Below, piece after piece: positions 1-8,273 of a stretch of 64,000 nucleotides of DNA. This DNA is from Streptomyces cavernicola (GTDB lineage Bacteria > Actinomycetota > Actinomycetes > Streptomycetales > Streptomycetaceae). Within the stretch, counting starts at the first letter, position 1. The number at the start of each line of letters is the position of its first letter. Under the pieces are notes generated by a model, which saw only the letters and a program-made list of their open reading frames with translations, was not told where the DNA came from and made no database searches. The position numbers and the translations under genes were made by a program. The stretch covers positions 62,001-126,000 of the forward strand of contig NZ_JASCIQ010000025.1 in NCBI RefSeq assembly GCF_029968035.1. Reading direction: 5' to 3'.

Positions 1-504
1 GAAGTGGAAGAGGGGGAACGTGCCGAGTTTCTCGGTGAGTTCATCGTGCAGGGCCGGGGGCCGGGTGTAGCAGTCGGGTTCCTTGCGGCCGTCGGCGTAG
101 TAGACGGGACGGGGGGTGACGGTGATGTCGGTGTCTGCGCCCATGGCGTACCACCAGCAGATGTTGGCGACGGTGTAGCCGGGGTGGGCGCGCCGTGCGG
201 CGTCCCACAGTTTGTCGCCGGAGACGAGTCCGTTGTGCTGGCGCCACAGGAGTACGTCGCCGAGCTCGCGGAAGTACCAGCCGTTGCCGACGATGCCGTG
301 CTCGGCGGGTGGGGCGCCGGTGAGGAACGTGGACTGGGCGGCGCAGGTCACCGCAGGCAGGACGGTGCCGAGTTCGGCTTTCGAGCCGTCCTCGGCGAGG
401 GACTTGAGGCGCGGCATGTGGGCGAGGAGACGGGGGGTGAGGCCGACGACGTCCAGGACGAGCAGAGGGGTGGGCGCGGCTGTCGGGTCCGGCGCTTGCG
501 TCAT
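1..504 (-). CDS. Alkaline phosphatase / nucleotide pyrophosphatase family protein, N-terminal part (ebo cluster)
   Basis: The 3' end lies outside the window; 168 codons are visible. The protein opens with an Asp-containing strand (LLVLDVVGLTPRLL), the usual first metal ligand of type I phosphodiesterase/nucleotide pyrophosphatase enzymes. About 35 residues later comes the segment PAVTCAAQSTFLTG followed by EHGIVGNGW, the family's Thr-nucleophile region. Family members hydrolyse phosphate mono- or diesters with two metal ions. The ATG lies inside the stop of eboE (ATGA overlap), so the gene is translationally coupled to the ebo genes upstream. An alkaline-phosphatase-like gene is commonly found with ebo clusters; its substrate is not known. 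Confidence 0.85.
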   Translation of the reverse strand, partial: MTQAPDPTAAPTPLLVLDVVGLTPRLLAHMPRLKSLAEDGSKAELGTVLPAVTCAAQSTFLTGAPPAEHGIVGNGWYFRELGDVLLWRQHNGLVSGDKLWDAARRAHPGYTVANICWWYAMGADTDITVTPRPVYYADGRKEPDCYTRPPALHDELTEKLGTFPLFHF

Positions 505-1796
505 GGCAGTTCCTTGAGGCCGAGGTCGACGAGGAGATCGCGGGCGAGGGTGAGTTCGGCGGCGATGCCGTCGGCGAGCTGGCTGCGGGCGCGCGGCCGC
601 AGCGCGGCGGGCAGGGCCTGCCAGGTGTAGGTCTCGACCTCCAGGTGGCGGGTGCGCGGATGGGCGCCGCCGACCAGGCGGGCGAGGGTTTCGCGGAGCA
701 CGGACAGGGTGGAGGTGAGCGGGGGCGCGGGCGCGGCGTGCAGGGGTACGTGGAAGTGGGCGCGCCAGGGGCCGGTTTCGGGCAGCGCGTCGCCGGAGAG
801 GGCGGGGCCGAGGTCGTCGGTGCCGTGCAGCGTTCCGGCGGTGCGGGTGCGGGTCTGGTGCAGAAACCGGGGCTCGTCGAAGGCGGACAACGCCTCGCGG
901 ACTTCGGGTAGTTGGGGGTGTTCGGCGTGCAGGGCGGCGGACAGCTGGGCCTTGGGGACGGCTATGCCGGCCGTGTCCAGGGCGTCGAGAGCGGTGTGCG
1001 GATCTTCGAAGGAGGTGGCGAGATGACAGGTGTCGATGCAGATGCCGATGCGGTCGGGGGTGTGCGGGGGATCAAGTGGCTTCGGCGCGGCCTGAGTTGG
1101 GTGCGCCGCCTGGCGGGGGTGCGCCGCGGCGCCCGGTGCGCCCGCCGGGGCGGGCGTGGTGGTGGCGCGGCGGTGGAGCTCCTCGCGTACGGCGGTGAGC
1201 GGGGCGATGGCGTCTGCGGTGGTCTCGACGATGCAGCCGGGCTCGGGTTCGAGGCCGATGCGGATGGAGCGGCCGGTGAGCTCCTCCAGGGCGTCGAGCC
1301 GCTCGGCGAGGCTGACGAGGGCGTCGCGTGCGGTGGCGGCGTCCCGTTCGGTGAACGGGGTGCGCCAGGCAAGGGGAAGCGTGGAGATGCTGCCTTCCCT
1401 GACGTCGTCGGGCAGCAGCGCCGTGAGCAGCCTGGCCAGGTCGGTGGTGTGGGTCAGCCGTTCGGCGTCGGTCCAGTCCGGCTTGTAGACCCGGTACTTG
1501 ACCTCGTCGGCGCCGAACCCCTCGTAGGGGAAGCCGTTGAGGGTGACCACTTCGAGGCCGCGCCGGTCGAGGTCGGCGCGGAGTTCGCGCAGGGCGGCCG
1601 GGTCGGAGGTCAAGGCGCGGGCGGCGTCGCGAGCCAGCCACAGACCGATGCCGAGCCGGTCCCGGCCGAGCCTGCGGCGGACCGGCTCGCAGTACTCGCG
1701 CAGCTGCGCGCGGACTCCGTCGAGGGTCTCGGCCGGGTGGACGTTGGTGCAGTACGCGAGGTGGACGACGGAGCCGTCGGGGTGCCGGAAGCGCAT
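501..1796 (-). CDS. eboE: EboE-type metabolite traffic protein (xylose-isomerase-like TIM barrel)
   Basis: A 431-residue protein starting MRFRHPDGSVVHLAYCTNVH. An N-terminal segment near residue 15 (CTNVHPAE) and EPEPGC near 205 match the EboE/sugar-phosphate-isomerase fold, which uses acidic and His ligands on a TIM barrel. Its exact reaction is unknown; in cyanobacteria the ebo products are tied to export of a scytonemin precursor to the periplasm. A Pro/Ala-rich stretch around residues 220-245 looks like a variable loop. The ATG is 3 nt beyond the eboB stop, and the gene's own TGA overlaps the next ATG, so it is mid-operon. The start is chosen for its position and the conserved N-terminus. 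Confidence 0.85.
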   Translation of the reverse strand: MRFRHPDGSVVHLAYCTNVHPAETLDGVRAQLREYCEPVRRRLGRDRLGIGLWLARDAARALTSDPAALRELRADLDRRGLEVVTLNGFPYEGFGADEVKYRVYKPDWTDAERLTHTTDLARLLTALLPDDVREGSISTLPLAWRTPFTERDAATARDALVSLAERLDALEELTGRSIRIGLEPEPGCIVETTADAIAPLTAVREELHRRATTTPAPAGAPGAAAHPRQAAHPTQAAPKPLDPPHTPDRIGICIDTCHLATSFEDPHTALDALDTAGIAVPKAQLSAALHAEHPQLPEVREALSAFDEPRFLHQTRTRTAGTLHGTDDLGPALSGDALPETGPWRAHFHVPLHAAPAPPLTSTLSVLRETLARLVGGAHPRTRHLEVETYTWQALPAALRPRARSQLADGIAAELTLARDLLVDLGLKELP

Positions 1797-1799
1797 GGG

Positions 1800-2654
1800 T
1801 CACTCCCCTCCGCGCCGGATGGAGTTCCCTTCGTGTGTGGCACCTGTCTCCTTGCCCGGCGGGTCGAGGACGAGGCGGCCGCTGAGTCCGTAGAAGGTGA
1901 CGGGGTTCTGCCACAGGACCTGGTCGACGTCGGCCTCGGAGAAGCCCGCCGCGAGCATGGCCTCGGCGACCTTGCGGGTCTTCAGGGGGTCGCTTCTGCC
2001 CCAGTCGGCGGCCGAGTTGACCAGCACCTTCTCGGGTCCGTAGGTCTGCAGCAGCGCCACCATGCGGACCTCGTCCATCTTGGTGTCGGGATAGACGGAG
2101 AAACCGAGCCAGCAGCCGGCGTCCTTGGCCTCCTTGACGGTCGTCTCGTTGAGGTGGTCGAGCAGGACCCACTGCGGGTCGAGCGCGGACTCGGCGACGA
2201 CGTCCAGGGTGCGGCGCAGGCCGGCGAGCTTGTCGCGGTGCGGGGTGTGCACCAGCGCGGGCAGTTCGTGGTCGGCGGCGAGCTGCAGCTGGGCGGCCAG
2301 GGCCCGGTCCTCGGCCGGGGTCATGGAGTCGTAGCCGATCTCGCCGACGGCGACGACGCCGTCCTTGACGAGATAGCGCGAGAGTTGGTCGAGGACCGGC
2401 GTGCAGCGAGGGTCGTTGGCCTCTTTCGGGTTGAGGGCGATCGTGCAGTGGTGGGCGATGCCGTACTGCGCCGCGCGGAAGGGCTCCCAGCCGAGCAGGC
2501 CGTCGAAGTAGTCGTAGAAGGAGGCCGGGGACGTACGCGGCTGACCGAGCCAGAAGGCGGGCTCCACGACGGCCCGCACCCCTGCGGCGTACATGGCTTC
2601 GTAGTCGTCGGTGGTCCGGGAGGTCATGTGGATGTGCGGGTCGAAGATGCGCAT
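1800..2654 (-). CDS. eboB: EboB-type TatD-family metal hydrolase
   Basis: A 284-residue amidohydrolase-fold protein beginning MRIFDPHIHM, with the His-X-His metal pair at residues 7 and 9. Further conserved parts are GEIGYD near 105 (metal-ligand Glu), LVHTPH near 140 and LLDHLNE near 175, the usual His ligands of TatD-like enzymes. An upstream extension is open but would overlap eboA and lacks the family N-terminus, so I start at the ATG in the TGATG junction with eboA. The gene lies between eboA and eboE as in other ebo clusters. The substrate is unknown. Confidence 0.88.
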   Translation of the reverse strand: MRIFDPHIHMTSRTTDDYEAMYAAGVRAVVEPAFWLGQPRTSPASFYDYFDGLLGWEPFRAAQYGIAHHCTIALNPKEANDPRCTPVLDQLSRYLVKDGVVAVGEIGYDSMTPAEDRALAAQLQLAADHELPALVHTPHRDKLAGLRRTLDVVAESALDPQWVLLDHLNETTVKEAKDAGCWLGFSVYPDTKMDEVRMVALLQTYGPEKVLVNSAADWGRSDPLKTRKVAEAMLAAGFSEADVDQVLWQNPVTFYGLSGRLVLDPPGKETGATHEGNSIRRGGE

Positions 2655-3328
2655 CAGGACTCCTTGCAGGGTGCGTGGCCCTCGCCCGGGGCCTGGGTGA
2701 GGCCGAGGACACGGTGGAGATCGTCGGGGACGGGGCGGCCGGCGGCGGTGCGTTCGGCGGCGTAGTCGCCGAGCATGCGGGCGAGTTCGGCGTCGCCTCG
2801 GGCCCGTGTCCGCAGGGCGGCGACGGCGGCGACCGGGACGCCGATGAACAGGCACTTGAGGATCGCGTGCCGCCAGCCGTGGGCGTCGAGATGCTCGGCG
2901 GCGTACGGGCCGACGGCGGCGGCGACCAGGCGGGGGTCGTTGGTGCGCAGGGCGTCCTCGGTCAGGGGCAGGGCCTGCGGGCCGTGGACGAGAGGGGGCA
3001 AGGAGAGGAGGACGGCGCGACGTTCGTCGGCGGTGCCCTGCCGGTAGAGGCGGGTCACGGTGGCCAGGTCGGCCTGGGCGGCTTGCAGGAGCAGCACGCG
3101 CGCGGTGTCGGCGTGGGCGGCGCCGCAGCGACGCCCGGCCTCGGCGAAGCGCAACTCCCAGAGGGCCGGGGCTGGTTGCTGCTCCACGGAAGCCTCGTCG
3201 AGAGAGGCGGTGCCGGAGGTGGCGGCGGAGGACTTGGCGTGCTCGGCGGCCTGGTTCAGGGTCTTGTCGAGCCAGGCGCGGGCGGAGTCGTCCAGGGCGG
3301 CGCGGAGCTCGGCTGCGCTGTCGGTCAC
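2654..3328 (-). CDS. eboA: EboA domain-containing protein
   Basis: A 224-residue, Ala/Leu/Arg-rich, largely helical protein without signal peptide or membrane span. It follows the EboA pattern: LLQAAQADLATVTRLYRQGTADERRA, then a segment on position-dependent counts (LRTNDPRLVAAAVGPYAAEHL) and DAHGWRHAILKCLFIGVPV. This resembles a short HEAT-like helical solenoid. The biochemical role of EboA is not known. It starts at GTG inside the stop of the preceding TIM-barrel gene (GTGA) and ends in a TGATG junction with eboB, so translation is probably coupled on both sides. Confidence 0.85.
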   Translation of the reverse strand: MTDSAAELRAALDDSARAWLDKTLNQAAEHAKSSAATSGTASLDEASVEQQPAPALWELRFAEAGRRCGAAHADTARVLLLQAAQADLATVTRLYRQGTADERRAVLLSLPPLVHGPQALPLTEDALRTNDPRLVAAAVGPYAAEHLDAHGWRHAILKCLFIGVPVAAVAALRTRARGDAELARMLGDYAAERTAAGRPVPDDLHRVLGLTQAPGEGHAPCKES

Positions 3329-4275
3329 TTGGGTCCCCCTTGTCCTGGGACGGAGGTGAGAAGCGAGGGAGCGGGCGAGGGAGCAGGCGAGGCAGGGGGC
3401 GAGGAATCGGCCGAGGGTGCGGGGATGGAGTTCGCGGCGGTCGTGGCCCGGCGCAGGAAGTGGAGGGATTCTTCGGCGAGTTGAGGGCCGGCGTGGGAGT
3501 GGCGGGGCAGCTCCACGACGGTCAGGCCCTGGTAGCCGGTGGCGGCGAGGGCGTGGAGGACGGGCGGGAAGTCGATCTCGCCGGTACCGAAGGGAAGGTG
3601 CTCATGGACGCCGCGGCGCATGTCCTCGATCTGTACGTGCCGTAGCCACGGGGCTGCGGCGGCGACGCAGGCCGCCGGAGGCTCGGGCTCCAGGCACTGG
3701 CAGTGGCCGATGTCCAGGGTGAGGCCGAGGGCGGGCGGGTCGCCGAGGTCGTGGCGCAGGCGGTGGAAGTCGGCCAGGCGGGCGAGGAGATGGCCCGGCT
3801 CGGGTTCGACCGCGAGCGGTACGCCGGCCTCGGTGGCAGCGTCGACGACCGGCTCCATGGCCTCGGCGAGACGCTTCCAGCCGGACTCGGCGTCCGTGCC
3901 GGGCGGGAGGGTGCCGCTGAAGCAGTGCACGGCGTGGGCGCCCAGGTCGGCGGCGACCTGGACGGCCCGCAGGAGCAGCCGTACGCGCGCGGAGCGGCCG
4001 TCCGGGTCGGGGTCGAGCAGGGAGGGGCCGTGTTTCCGGCGGGCGTCCAGTACGTAGCGTGCGCCGGTCTCGACGGTGACCGAGAGGCCGAGTCGGTCGA
4101 GGCGGCGGCCGATGCGGCGGGTGCGTTCGACCAGGTCGGGGGCGAGGGGGTCGAGGTGCATGTGGTCGAGGGTCAGGCCGAGACCGTCGTAGCCGAGGTC
4201 GGCGAGGAGGGCGAGGGCGTCGTCGAGACGGAGGTCGGTGAGGCCGTTGGTGCCGTAGCCGAAGCGGAGGGTCAT
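3325..4275 (-). CDS. Sugar phosphate isomerase/epimerase-like TIM barrel in ebo cluster
   Basis: A 316-residue protein with the AP-endonuclease-2/xylose-isomerase TIM-barrel pattern. Probable metal ligands are Glu in VEPEPGH (about 155), Asp and His in LTLDIGHCQ (about 190), His in LRHVQIEDM (about 215) and Glu in TVVELPRHSH (about 258). The C-terminal 35 residues are a Pro/Ser/Ala-rich tail not seen in the barrel core. The gene overlaps eboC upstream (ATGA) and eboA downstream (GTGA). The exact reaction cannot be read from sequence; the neighbouring inositol-phosphate synthase makes a cyclitol or sugar-phosphate substrate plausible, which is inference only. Confidence 0.82.
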   Translation of the reverse strand: MTLRFGYGTNGLTDLRLDDALALLADLGYDGLGLTLDHMHLDPLAPDLVERTRRIGRRLDRLGLSVTVETGARYVLDARRKHGPSLLDPDPDGRSARVRLLLRAVQVAADLGAHAVHCFSGTLPPGTDAESGWKRLAEAMEPVVDAATEAGVPLAVEPEPGHLLARLADFHRLRHDLGDPPALGLTLDIGHCQCLEPEPPAACVAAAAPWLRHVQIEDMRRGVHEHLPFGTGEIDFPPVLHALAATGYQGLTVVELPRHSHAGPQLAEESLHFLRRATTAANSIPAPSADSSPPASPAPSPAPSLLTSVPGQGGPK

Positions 4276-5549
4276 GTGGCGCTCACCTTCTTGCCGAGGC
4301 GGCGGGCTATCGGTGCGAGGGCGGCCGTGGCGAGGGCGGTTCCCAGGGAGCCGGCGCGCGCGGCGAGAGCGGACTGGAGGGGGATCATGGCGCGGATGCC
4401 GCCTCCGACGGCACGTTGGGTGAGCTGCGGAGAGGGGTTGAGGGTGGCGTGCAGCAGCGGGCGGGCGGCGGTGGCCACATACAGGGCGCCGAGCAGGTGG
4501 TGCGGGGAGACCCGGAGGGAGGCAGGTCCTGGCAGCCCCAATACGCCGGGGCCGGGCAGGCCGAGGGAGGCCGGCCCCGGCATACGGAACCCTCCGGCGC
4601 CGGGCAGGCGGTGGGAGGCGGGGCCAGAAGCAACTACCCGACCCAGAAGGGAGGTTGCCGCGAGGGCGGCGAGTGGGGTGAAGGAGGAGCCGCCCTGGGC
4701 CTCGCGGCGGGAGACGGTCGTGACCGCGAGGGTGTGGGCGGCGAGGACGCCGGAGGAGGGCAGGGCACGACGGACAGCTCCGGCGACACCACCGAAGCCG
4801 CCACCGCCACCGCCACCTGAACGCGCTCCCGCGCCGGCACCCGCACCCGGCGAAGCCACCCCCGCGGCCACACCGGAAGCCGCCACACCAGAACCAGCAC
4901 CAGCACCAGCACCAGCACCAGCCCCGGCCCCCGAAGCCACAGCTCCCAGAAGCAGGTCCAGGCCGCGGGCGGTGGCCATGGCTGCCGGGCCTGCCGGGGT
5001 GTGTTTGAGCTTCAGGTCGTACGCCCAGACCGTGCCGGCGAGGAGGCCGGACACGGCGAGGGCAGGTCGGCCGGCGCGGGCGGCGAGGCCGAGGCCGGCG
5101 GCGGTCAGGGCCCCCGCGGCGGCGAGGGCGGCGCCGGGTGGGATGCGGCCGGAGGGCAGGGGGCGGTGCGGGCGTTCGAGGGCGTCCTCGTCCTGGTCGG
5201 CCCAGTCGTTGAGGGCCATACCGGCCTCGTAGAGACAGAGGGAGGAGCCGATGGCGGCGAGAGTGCGGGTGTTGGGGCGGACGCCGATGGCGGCGGCGCC
5301 GGCGAGGGCGTCGCCGGGGACGGTGAACAGGGCTGAGATGCGCAGGAGTTCGGCCCAGTCACGGGCACGCCCGAGGGACGACCGGCACGGCCGGCACCCG
5401 GAAGCCGACTCCCCGGCCCCCCGGGACACCTCGGACCCCTGAGAACTCTCGGACCCCTCGGACCCACAGGCCCCCTCAGAGCTCTCGGATCCACAGGCCC
5501 CCTCAGAGCCCTCGGGCCCGCAGGCCCCCTGAAGCCCCCGGCGCCTCAC
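4272..5549 (-). CDS. eboC: EboC-type UbiA-like membrane prenyltransferase with low-complexity insertions
   Basis: The conserved core begins about residue 64 (RDWAELLRISALFTVPGDAL). The UbiA first aspartate motif NDWADQDED is at 114-122, followed by RPHRPLPSGRI. UbiA proteins are polytopic and transfer prenyl groups to aromatic or other acceptors; EboC's acceptor is unknown. Three segments look expanded: a 60-residue N-terminus built on a 27-bp repeat (GACGSE units), a Gly/Ala tract around residues 205-240, and GLPGPAS-like repeats around 315-350. At 425 residues it is longer than usual for the core. The GTG start overlaps the stop of the inositol-phosphate synthase gene, but an internal start just before the core is possible. 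Confidence 0.82.
   Translation of the reverse strand: MRRRGLQGACGPEGSEGACGSESSEGACGSEGSESSQGSEVSRGAGESASGCRPCRSSLGRARDWAELLRISALFTVPGDALAGAAAIGVRPNTRTLAAIGSSLCLYEAGMALNDWADQDEDALERPHRPLPSGRIPPGAALAAAGALTAAGLGLAARAGRPALAVSGLLAGTVWAYDLKLKHTPAGPAAMATARGLDLLLGAVASGAGAGAGAGAGAGSGVAASGVAAGVASPGAGAGAGARSGGGGGGGFGGVAGAVRRALPSSGVLAAHTLAVTTVSRREAQGGSSFTPLAALAATSLLGRVVASGPASHRLPGAGGFRMPGPASLGLPGPGVLGLPGPASLRVSPHHLLGALYVATAARPLLHATLNPSPQLTQRAVGGGIRAMIPLQSALAARAGSLGTALATAALAPIARRLGKKVSAT
4888..4925. repeat. Hexanucleotide microsatellite inside eboC
   Basis: A run of about six CCAGCA-type hexamers encodes an alternating Gly-Ala tract on the minus strand. The unit is a multiple of three, so slippage would change linker length rather than break the frame. 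Confidence 0.8.
5464..5539. repeat. 27-bp tandem repeat coding the EboC N-terminus
   Basis: Two nearly identical 27-bp units (5464-5490 and 5491-5517, containing CCACAGGCCCCCTCAGAG) and a partial third copy. The period is nine codons, so copy-number change keeps the eboC frame. The encoded residues are GACGSES-like. Confidence 0.75.
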
Positions 5550-6673
5550 TGGGCCGCCCCGAGGCGCGAGGCGAAAGCCAGAAGCTCGGCGTACTGCTCG
5601 CCGAGGGCGGAGGTGTGGCCGTCGGGGTCCTTGAAGTAGAAGCCCAACTCCGGGCGTGGGCCGGTGAGTCCGAGGTCGGCGGCGCGGGCTAGGAGGCGGG
5701 CGAGGTCGAGGACGAGGGGTGCGGCGAGGGCCGAGTCGCAGCCCTGCCAGATGGTCTGGAGGACCATGCGGGAGCCGAGGAAGCCGTCGAAGGCGATGTG
5801 GTCCCAGGCGGTCTTCCAGTCGCCGAGGGCCGGTACGTCGTCGATGTGCACCTCGCCCTGGGGGGCGGTGCCGAGGACGTCGGCGAGGACGCGTTCCTTG
5901 CCCGCGTTCTTGGCCGCGGCGGCGGCCGGGTCGGCGAGGGCGGCGCCGTCGCCGCCGCCCAGGAGGTTCGTGCCGGACCAGGCGCGGACGTCGAGGGCGC
6001 GCTGCAGGAACATCGGCGCGAGCACGGCGCGGAGCAGGGTCTGGCCGGTCTTGCCGTCGCGCCCGGCCCAGGGCAATCCGGACGAGGCGGCGGCATCGGC
6101 GAGAGCAGGGTGGTGAAGACCCGTGGAAGGGGTGAAGTTGACGTACGGGCAGCCGGCGCGGAGTGCGGCCGCGGCGTACAGGGAGCTGGCGGGCAGGCGG
6201 GCGTCCCCGGGCGCGGGGTGCGGCTCGGTGGAGGCGACGTTGACGACCACGGTCCGGGCGAGGCCGCGGCGGCGGGTGAAGGTGCGGATGTCGTCGGCGA
6301 AGGCGGCGATCAGCTCGTCGTCGGACCGCGCGTCACCGTTCGCCGGCCCGCCGGGCCTGATCTCGGCGTCGGCGGCGGCGAGTTCGGCGTGCACAGCGGA
6401 GGGCAGTCCGTGCGGCAGGACTCCCCCGGCGGCGAGGTGTTCGGCGCGTTTGGGCAGCGGGCACTCCACGGTGTCGTGGCCGCCGAAGACGAGTGTGCCG
6501 AGGGGTGGGAGGCCGGCCTCGGCGAAGGGAGGTGTCTCGGTCACCATGCCGGTCGCCGGGTGGAGTCCGGCGGCCACCGCCGCACTGCCCGCGACCGCCG
6601 TGGTGGCGACCGAGCCGCGGGCGCCGATCAGCCAGACGCCGCAGGAGGGGACAGGAGTGGACGAAGGGGTCAC
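5546..6673 (-). CDS. Inositol-3-phosphate synthase family protein
   Basis: A 375-residue protein whose N-terminus holds the NAD-binding motif GVWLIGARGSVATTAVAG, typical of myo-inositol-1(3)-phosphate synthases, which isomerise glucose 6-phosphate to inositol 3-phosphate with NAD. Other family signatures are VNVASTEPHP, PYVNFTPSTG near 185 (where the classic enzyme has similar acceptor-binding residues) and LLGGGDG near 245. The GTG start at 6673 is set by an ideal AAGGAGG seven bases upstream; a longer open frame before it lacks a ribosome site and similarity. It overlaps eboC (GTGA). It is the first gene of the tightly overlapping ebo unit. Product specificity may differ from classic inositol synthesis. 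Confidence 0.88.
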   Translation of the reverse strand: MTPSSTPVPSCGVWLIGARGSVATTAVAGSAAVAAGLHPATGMVTETPPFAEAGLPPLGTLVFGGHDTVECPLPKRAEHLAAGGVLPHGLPSAVHAELAAADAEIRPGGPANGDARSDDELIAAFADDIRTFTRRRGLARTVVVNVASTEPHPAPGDARLPASSLYAAAALRAGCPYVNFTPSTGLHHPALADAAASSGLPWAGRDGKTGQTLLRAVLAPMFLQRALDVRAWSGTNLLGGGDGAALADPAAAAAKNAGKERVLADVLGTAPQGEVHIDDVPALGDWKTAWDHIAFDGFLGSRMVLQTIWQGCDSALAAPLVLDLARLLARAADLGLTGPRPELGFYFKDPDGHTSALGEQYAELLAFASRLGAAQ

Positions 6674-6785
6674 GGCACAGCCTCCTTGGATGGGTGGAGA
6701 CGACGGGCGGAGGTCCGGCGTCCCCCGCCCGCCGCCGTTCGACGGCCCGCGCCCGGGAGGGCGCGGGCGTGCACAACCGGAGCCG

Positions 6786-8243
6786 TCAGCCGCCGGACGC
6801 GGCGGACGAACCGGACGCCTCGGACGCGCCGGAACCGACCGGCTCTTCCGACGTGCCCGACTCCCCGGACGCGTCCGACTGCCCGGCGCCACCGGCCAGT
6901 TCCTTCACCCGGATGTCGCGGAACGACACGTCGTCCCCGTCTCCGTGGTTCTGGATGCCGATGTGCCCCTGGGTCAGGCTCCGTGCCGGATCGGTGTTCG
7001 TGTAGTCGTTGATCTTCACGCCGTTGAGCCAGATCTGCAGGTGCTCGCCCTCGACGCGGAGTTCGTACGTGTTCCACTCTCCCGGCGGGTTGAGGGCCTT
7101 GTCACGGGCCTCGATGTCGGCGGACTGGAATCCGTACACGGAACCCGTGGTCTTCTCGGGCACGTCGGTGGCGTCGATCTGGATCTCGTAGCCGTTGTTC
7201 ACGGCCGACCAGGGGTCGTCGGAGGGCGGGAAGCCGATGAAGATCCCGGAGTTGTCGTCGCCGGCCGTCTTCCAGTCGAGCTTCAGGGAGTACGAGCCGA
7301 ACTCCTCGGCCTCGTACCAGAGCATGCCCATGCCGCCGACGGTGGTGAGCGTGCCGTCCTTCAGTTCGAAGGAGCCGGGGCCTGCCTGTTTCCAGCCGTC
7401 CACGGAGGTGCCGTCGAAGAGCTTGGTGTAGCCCTGCTCGGGCCGGCAGTCGGCGTTCACCGCACCCGTGGCGTAGCGGATGCCGCCCAACAGGTGCTGT
7501 CGGAAGGCGGGTTCGGCGTACGACTCCTTGGTGTGGCCGCCGCCGGTGTAGAAGGAGCGCCCGGCTCGCCCTTCGGAGGGCGACTGGCACCAGGCGATGG
7601 GGTGGTCGCCGTTCATGGTGCCGCCGGTGTACGACGCCTCGTCGAGGGAGGCGAGGACGCGGGCGCGGTCGCGGGGGTTGGAGCGGTAGTTGTACCACTC
7701 GTCGGTGCGGTCCCAGGTGGGGCCGAGGTGGGCGGTCGCCGCGTGGGCGTGGTCCTCGACGTCGATCTGGGCGGGCTGTATGTGCGGGTGGGACTGGAAG
7801 TAGGCGCCCGCGAGTTCGCCGTAGAAGGGCCAGTCGTACTCGGTGTCGGCGGCGGCGTGGACGCCGACGTAGCCGCCGCCGTCCTTGACGTACTTCTCGA
7901 ATGCGGACTGCTGTTCCGCGTCGAGGACGTCGCCCGTGGTGGAGAGCCAGACGACGGCGTCGTACTTGGCGAGGTTGCCGGGGGTGAAGGCGTCGGCGTC
8001 CTCGGTGGCGTCGACGGTGAAGCCGTTCGCGGCGCCGAGTTCCTTGACGGTGGCGATGCCCTCGGGGATGGAGTCGTGCCGGAAGCCGGCGGTCTTGGAG
8101 AAGACGAGGACGCTCTCGGTGTCCTTGCCGGGCTTGGCGGGCTTGCCCTTCTCGCCGGGTGCGGACGCTGCCGGTCCGGACACGCAGCCGATGAGCAGGG
8201 CGGCTGTCGCGGTCGCGGTGAGCAGTCGGGCTCGTGTGCGCAT
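6786..8243 (-). CDS. Secreted lipoprotein: ThuA domain plus DUF1080 (3-keto-disaccharide hydrolase-like)
   Basis: A 485-residue two-domain protein. The signal peptide ends at a lipobox (LLIGC, Cys20). The ThuA domain spans about residues 40-260: VLVFSKTAGFRHDSIPEG, VVWLSTTGDVLD, YVGVHAAADTEYDW and a late HPIAWCQ. A DUF1080 beta-sandwich follows (FDGTSVDGWKQAG, ML WYEAEEFGSY, SGIFIGFP, GVKINDYTNTD). DUF1080 proteins include 3-keto-glycoside hydrolases. The tail is Ser/Gly/Glu-rich. The ATG at 8243 is preferred over GTG 8252 because AAAGGGAG lies eight bases before it. Only 30 bp separate it from the upstream dehydrogenase gene, so both are probably cotranscribed and act outside the cell. Confidence 0.85.
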   Translation of the reverse strand: MRTRARLLTATATAALLIGCVSGPAASAPGEKGKPAKPGKDTESVLVFSKTAGFRHDSIPEGIATVKELGAANGFTVDATEDADAFTPGNLAKYDAVVWLSTTGDVLDAEQQSAFEKYVKDGGGYVGVHAAADTEYDWPFYGELAGAYFQSHPHIQPAQIDVEDHAHAATAHLGPTWDRTDEWYNYRSNPRDRARVLASLDEASYTGGTMNGDHPIAWCQSPSEGRAGRSFYTGGGHTKESYAEPAFRQHLLGGIRYATGAVNADCRPEQGYTKLFDGTSVDGWKQAGPGSFELKDGTLTTVGGMGMLWYEAEEFGSYSLKLDWKTAGDDNSGIFIGFPPSDDPWSAVNNGYEIQIDATDVPEKTTGSVYGFQSADIEARDKALNPPGEWNTYELRVEGEHLQIWLNGVKINDYTNTDPARSLTQGHIGIQNHGDGDDVSFRDIRVKELAGGAGQSDASGESGTSEEPVGSGASEASGSSAASGG

Positions 8244-8273
8244 TGCGGTCACTCCCTTTCGCTGCTCGGTGGG

